Assembly (NCBI GenBank): GCA_905202115.1
Contig: CAJKQZ010000047.1
Coordinates: forward strand, 1-14,628
Length of the DNA: 14,628 bases
Origin: an uncultured Prevotellaceae bacterium
GTDB lineage: Bacteria; Bacteroidota; Bacteroidia; Bacteroidales; Bacteroidaceae
Direction of reading: 5' to 3'
Positions 14,531-14,628 of this stretch are shown in pieces (the stretch's first letter is position 1; every line of letters begins with the position of its first letter). Made by a program: the position numbers and the translations under genes. The notes under the pieces were generated by a model. The model ran no database searches and was not told the origin of the DNA. It saw only the letters and a program-made list of their open reading frames with translations.

Positions 14531-14628
14531 GAGGTTTTTACAGACAAAAACGGTCAGCGACCAAGCACTTGATAATCAGCAGGTGTATATGTAGCAAAAA
14601 ATATGTCTGAGATATTTTAAAATATCTC
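14531..14628 (+). repeat. Truncated left half of the dispersed palindromic repeat
   Basis: 14541-14628 aligns without gaps to 13004-13091 with 7 differences in 88 bases; the likeness begins near 14531 (GAGGTTTTTACAGAC against GAGGGTTTTGCAGAC). The differences cluster in the left arm, while the last 45 or so bases are identical. The window ends inside the second arm of the palindrome. Confidence 0.88.

Noticed and set aside
1..14628. Small circular plasmid, because the ends overlap by 7 bases inside the same repeat
   Set aside because: Seven bases inside a multi-copy repeat prove nothing, the genes are chromosomal housekeeping genes, and no replication gene is present.

Overview
The window looks like a chromosomal fragment from a member of the Bacteroidales (phylum Bacteroidota). 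Three things point there. The readable promoters have the Bacteroidota shape (TTTG, 20 nt, TAnnTTTG). One lipoprotein carries the Bacteroidota-type acidic stretch after its lipid cysteine. The protein families (RlmN, PdxA, GlmM, GH18, ThuA-like, flippase-like) read like gut or oral Bacteroidales versions. The species cannot be named from the sequence. No rRNA, tRNA, CRISPR array, prophage or transposase gene was seen.

Layout. 1-422 is a repeat fragment followed by a good promoter. 423-2996 (+) holds a secreted GH18 chitinase-like enzyme and a secreted protein with two ThuA-like domains, probably one transcript. 2997-3615 is the gap between convergent operons, rich in palindromes and terminators. 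3616-6735 (-) is a three-gene operon read lipoprotein > phosphoglucosamine mutase > transglutaminase-like protein, with a strong promoter at its head and an intrinsic terminator at its tail. 6736-7048 holds that promoter and another repeat copy. 7049-12711 (-) is a six-gene block read pdxA > nucleotidyltransferase > ATP-grasp protein > CDP-alcohol phosphotransferase > flippase-like membrane protein > HAD phosphatase; the first three genes overlap by 4 bases each. 12712-13225 holds a complete copy of the repeat. 13226-14293 (-) is rlmN, and 14294-14628 holds its promoter and a second, truncated copy of the repeat.

How the genes fit together. The five genes after pdxA look like one pathway. A nucleotidyltransferase would activate a small phosphorylated alcohol as a CDP derivative, the membrane phosphotransferase would move the phospho-alcohol to a lipid or polyol acceptor, the HAD enzyme would remove a phosphate, and the flippase-like protein would move the product across the inner membrane. 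The ATP-grasp protein would phosphorylate the small molecule or ligate something to it. Inositol phosphate is the most attractive substrate but is not proven. This is the best candidate for a poorly described system here.

The other strong signal is a dispersed intergenic repeat built from AT-rich units of about 21 bp (core ATATGTCTGAGATAT) in alternating orientation, followed by a GCGGGA box and a T-run. Three copies are internal and two are cut by the window ends. The left end starts, and the right end stops, inside the same palindrome, which suggests an assembly contig broken at a repeat.
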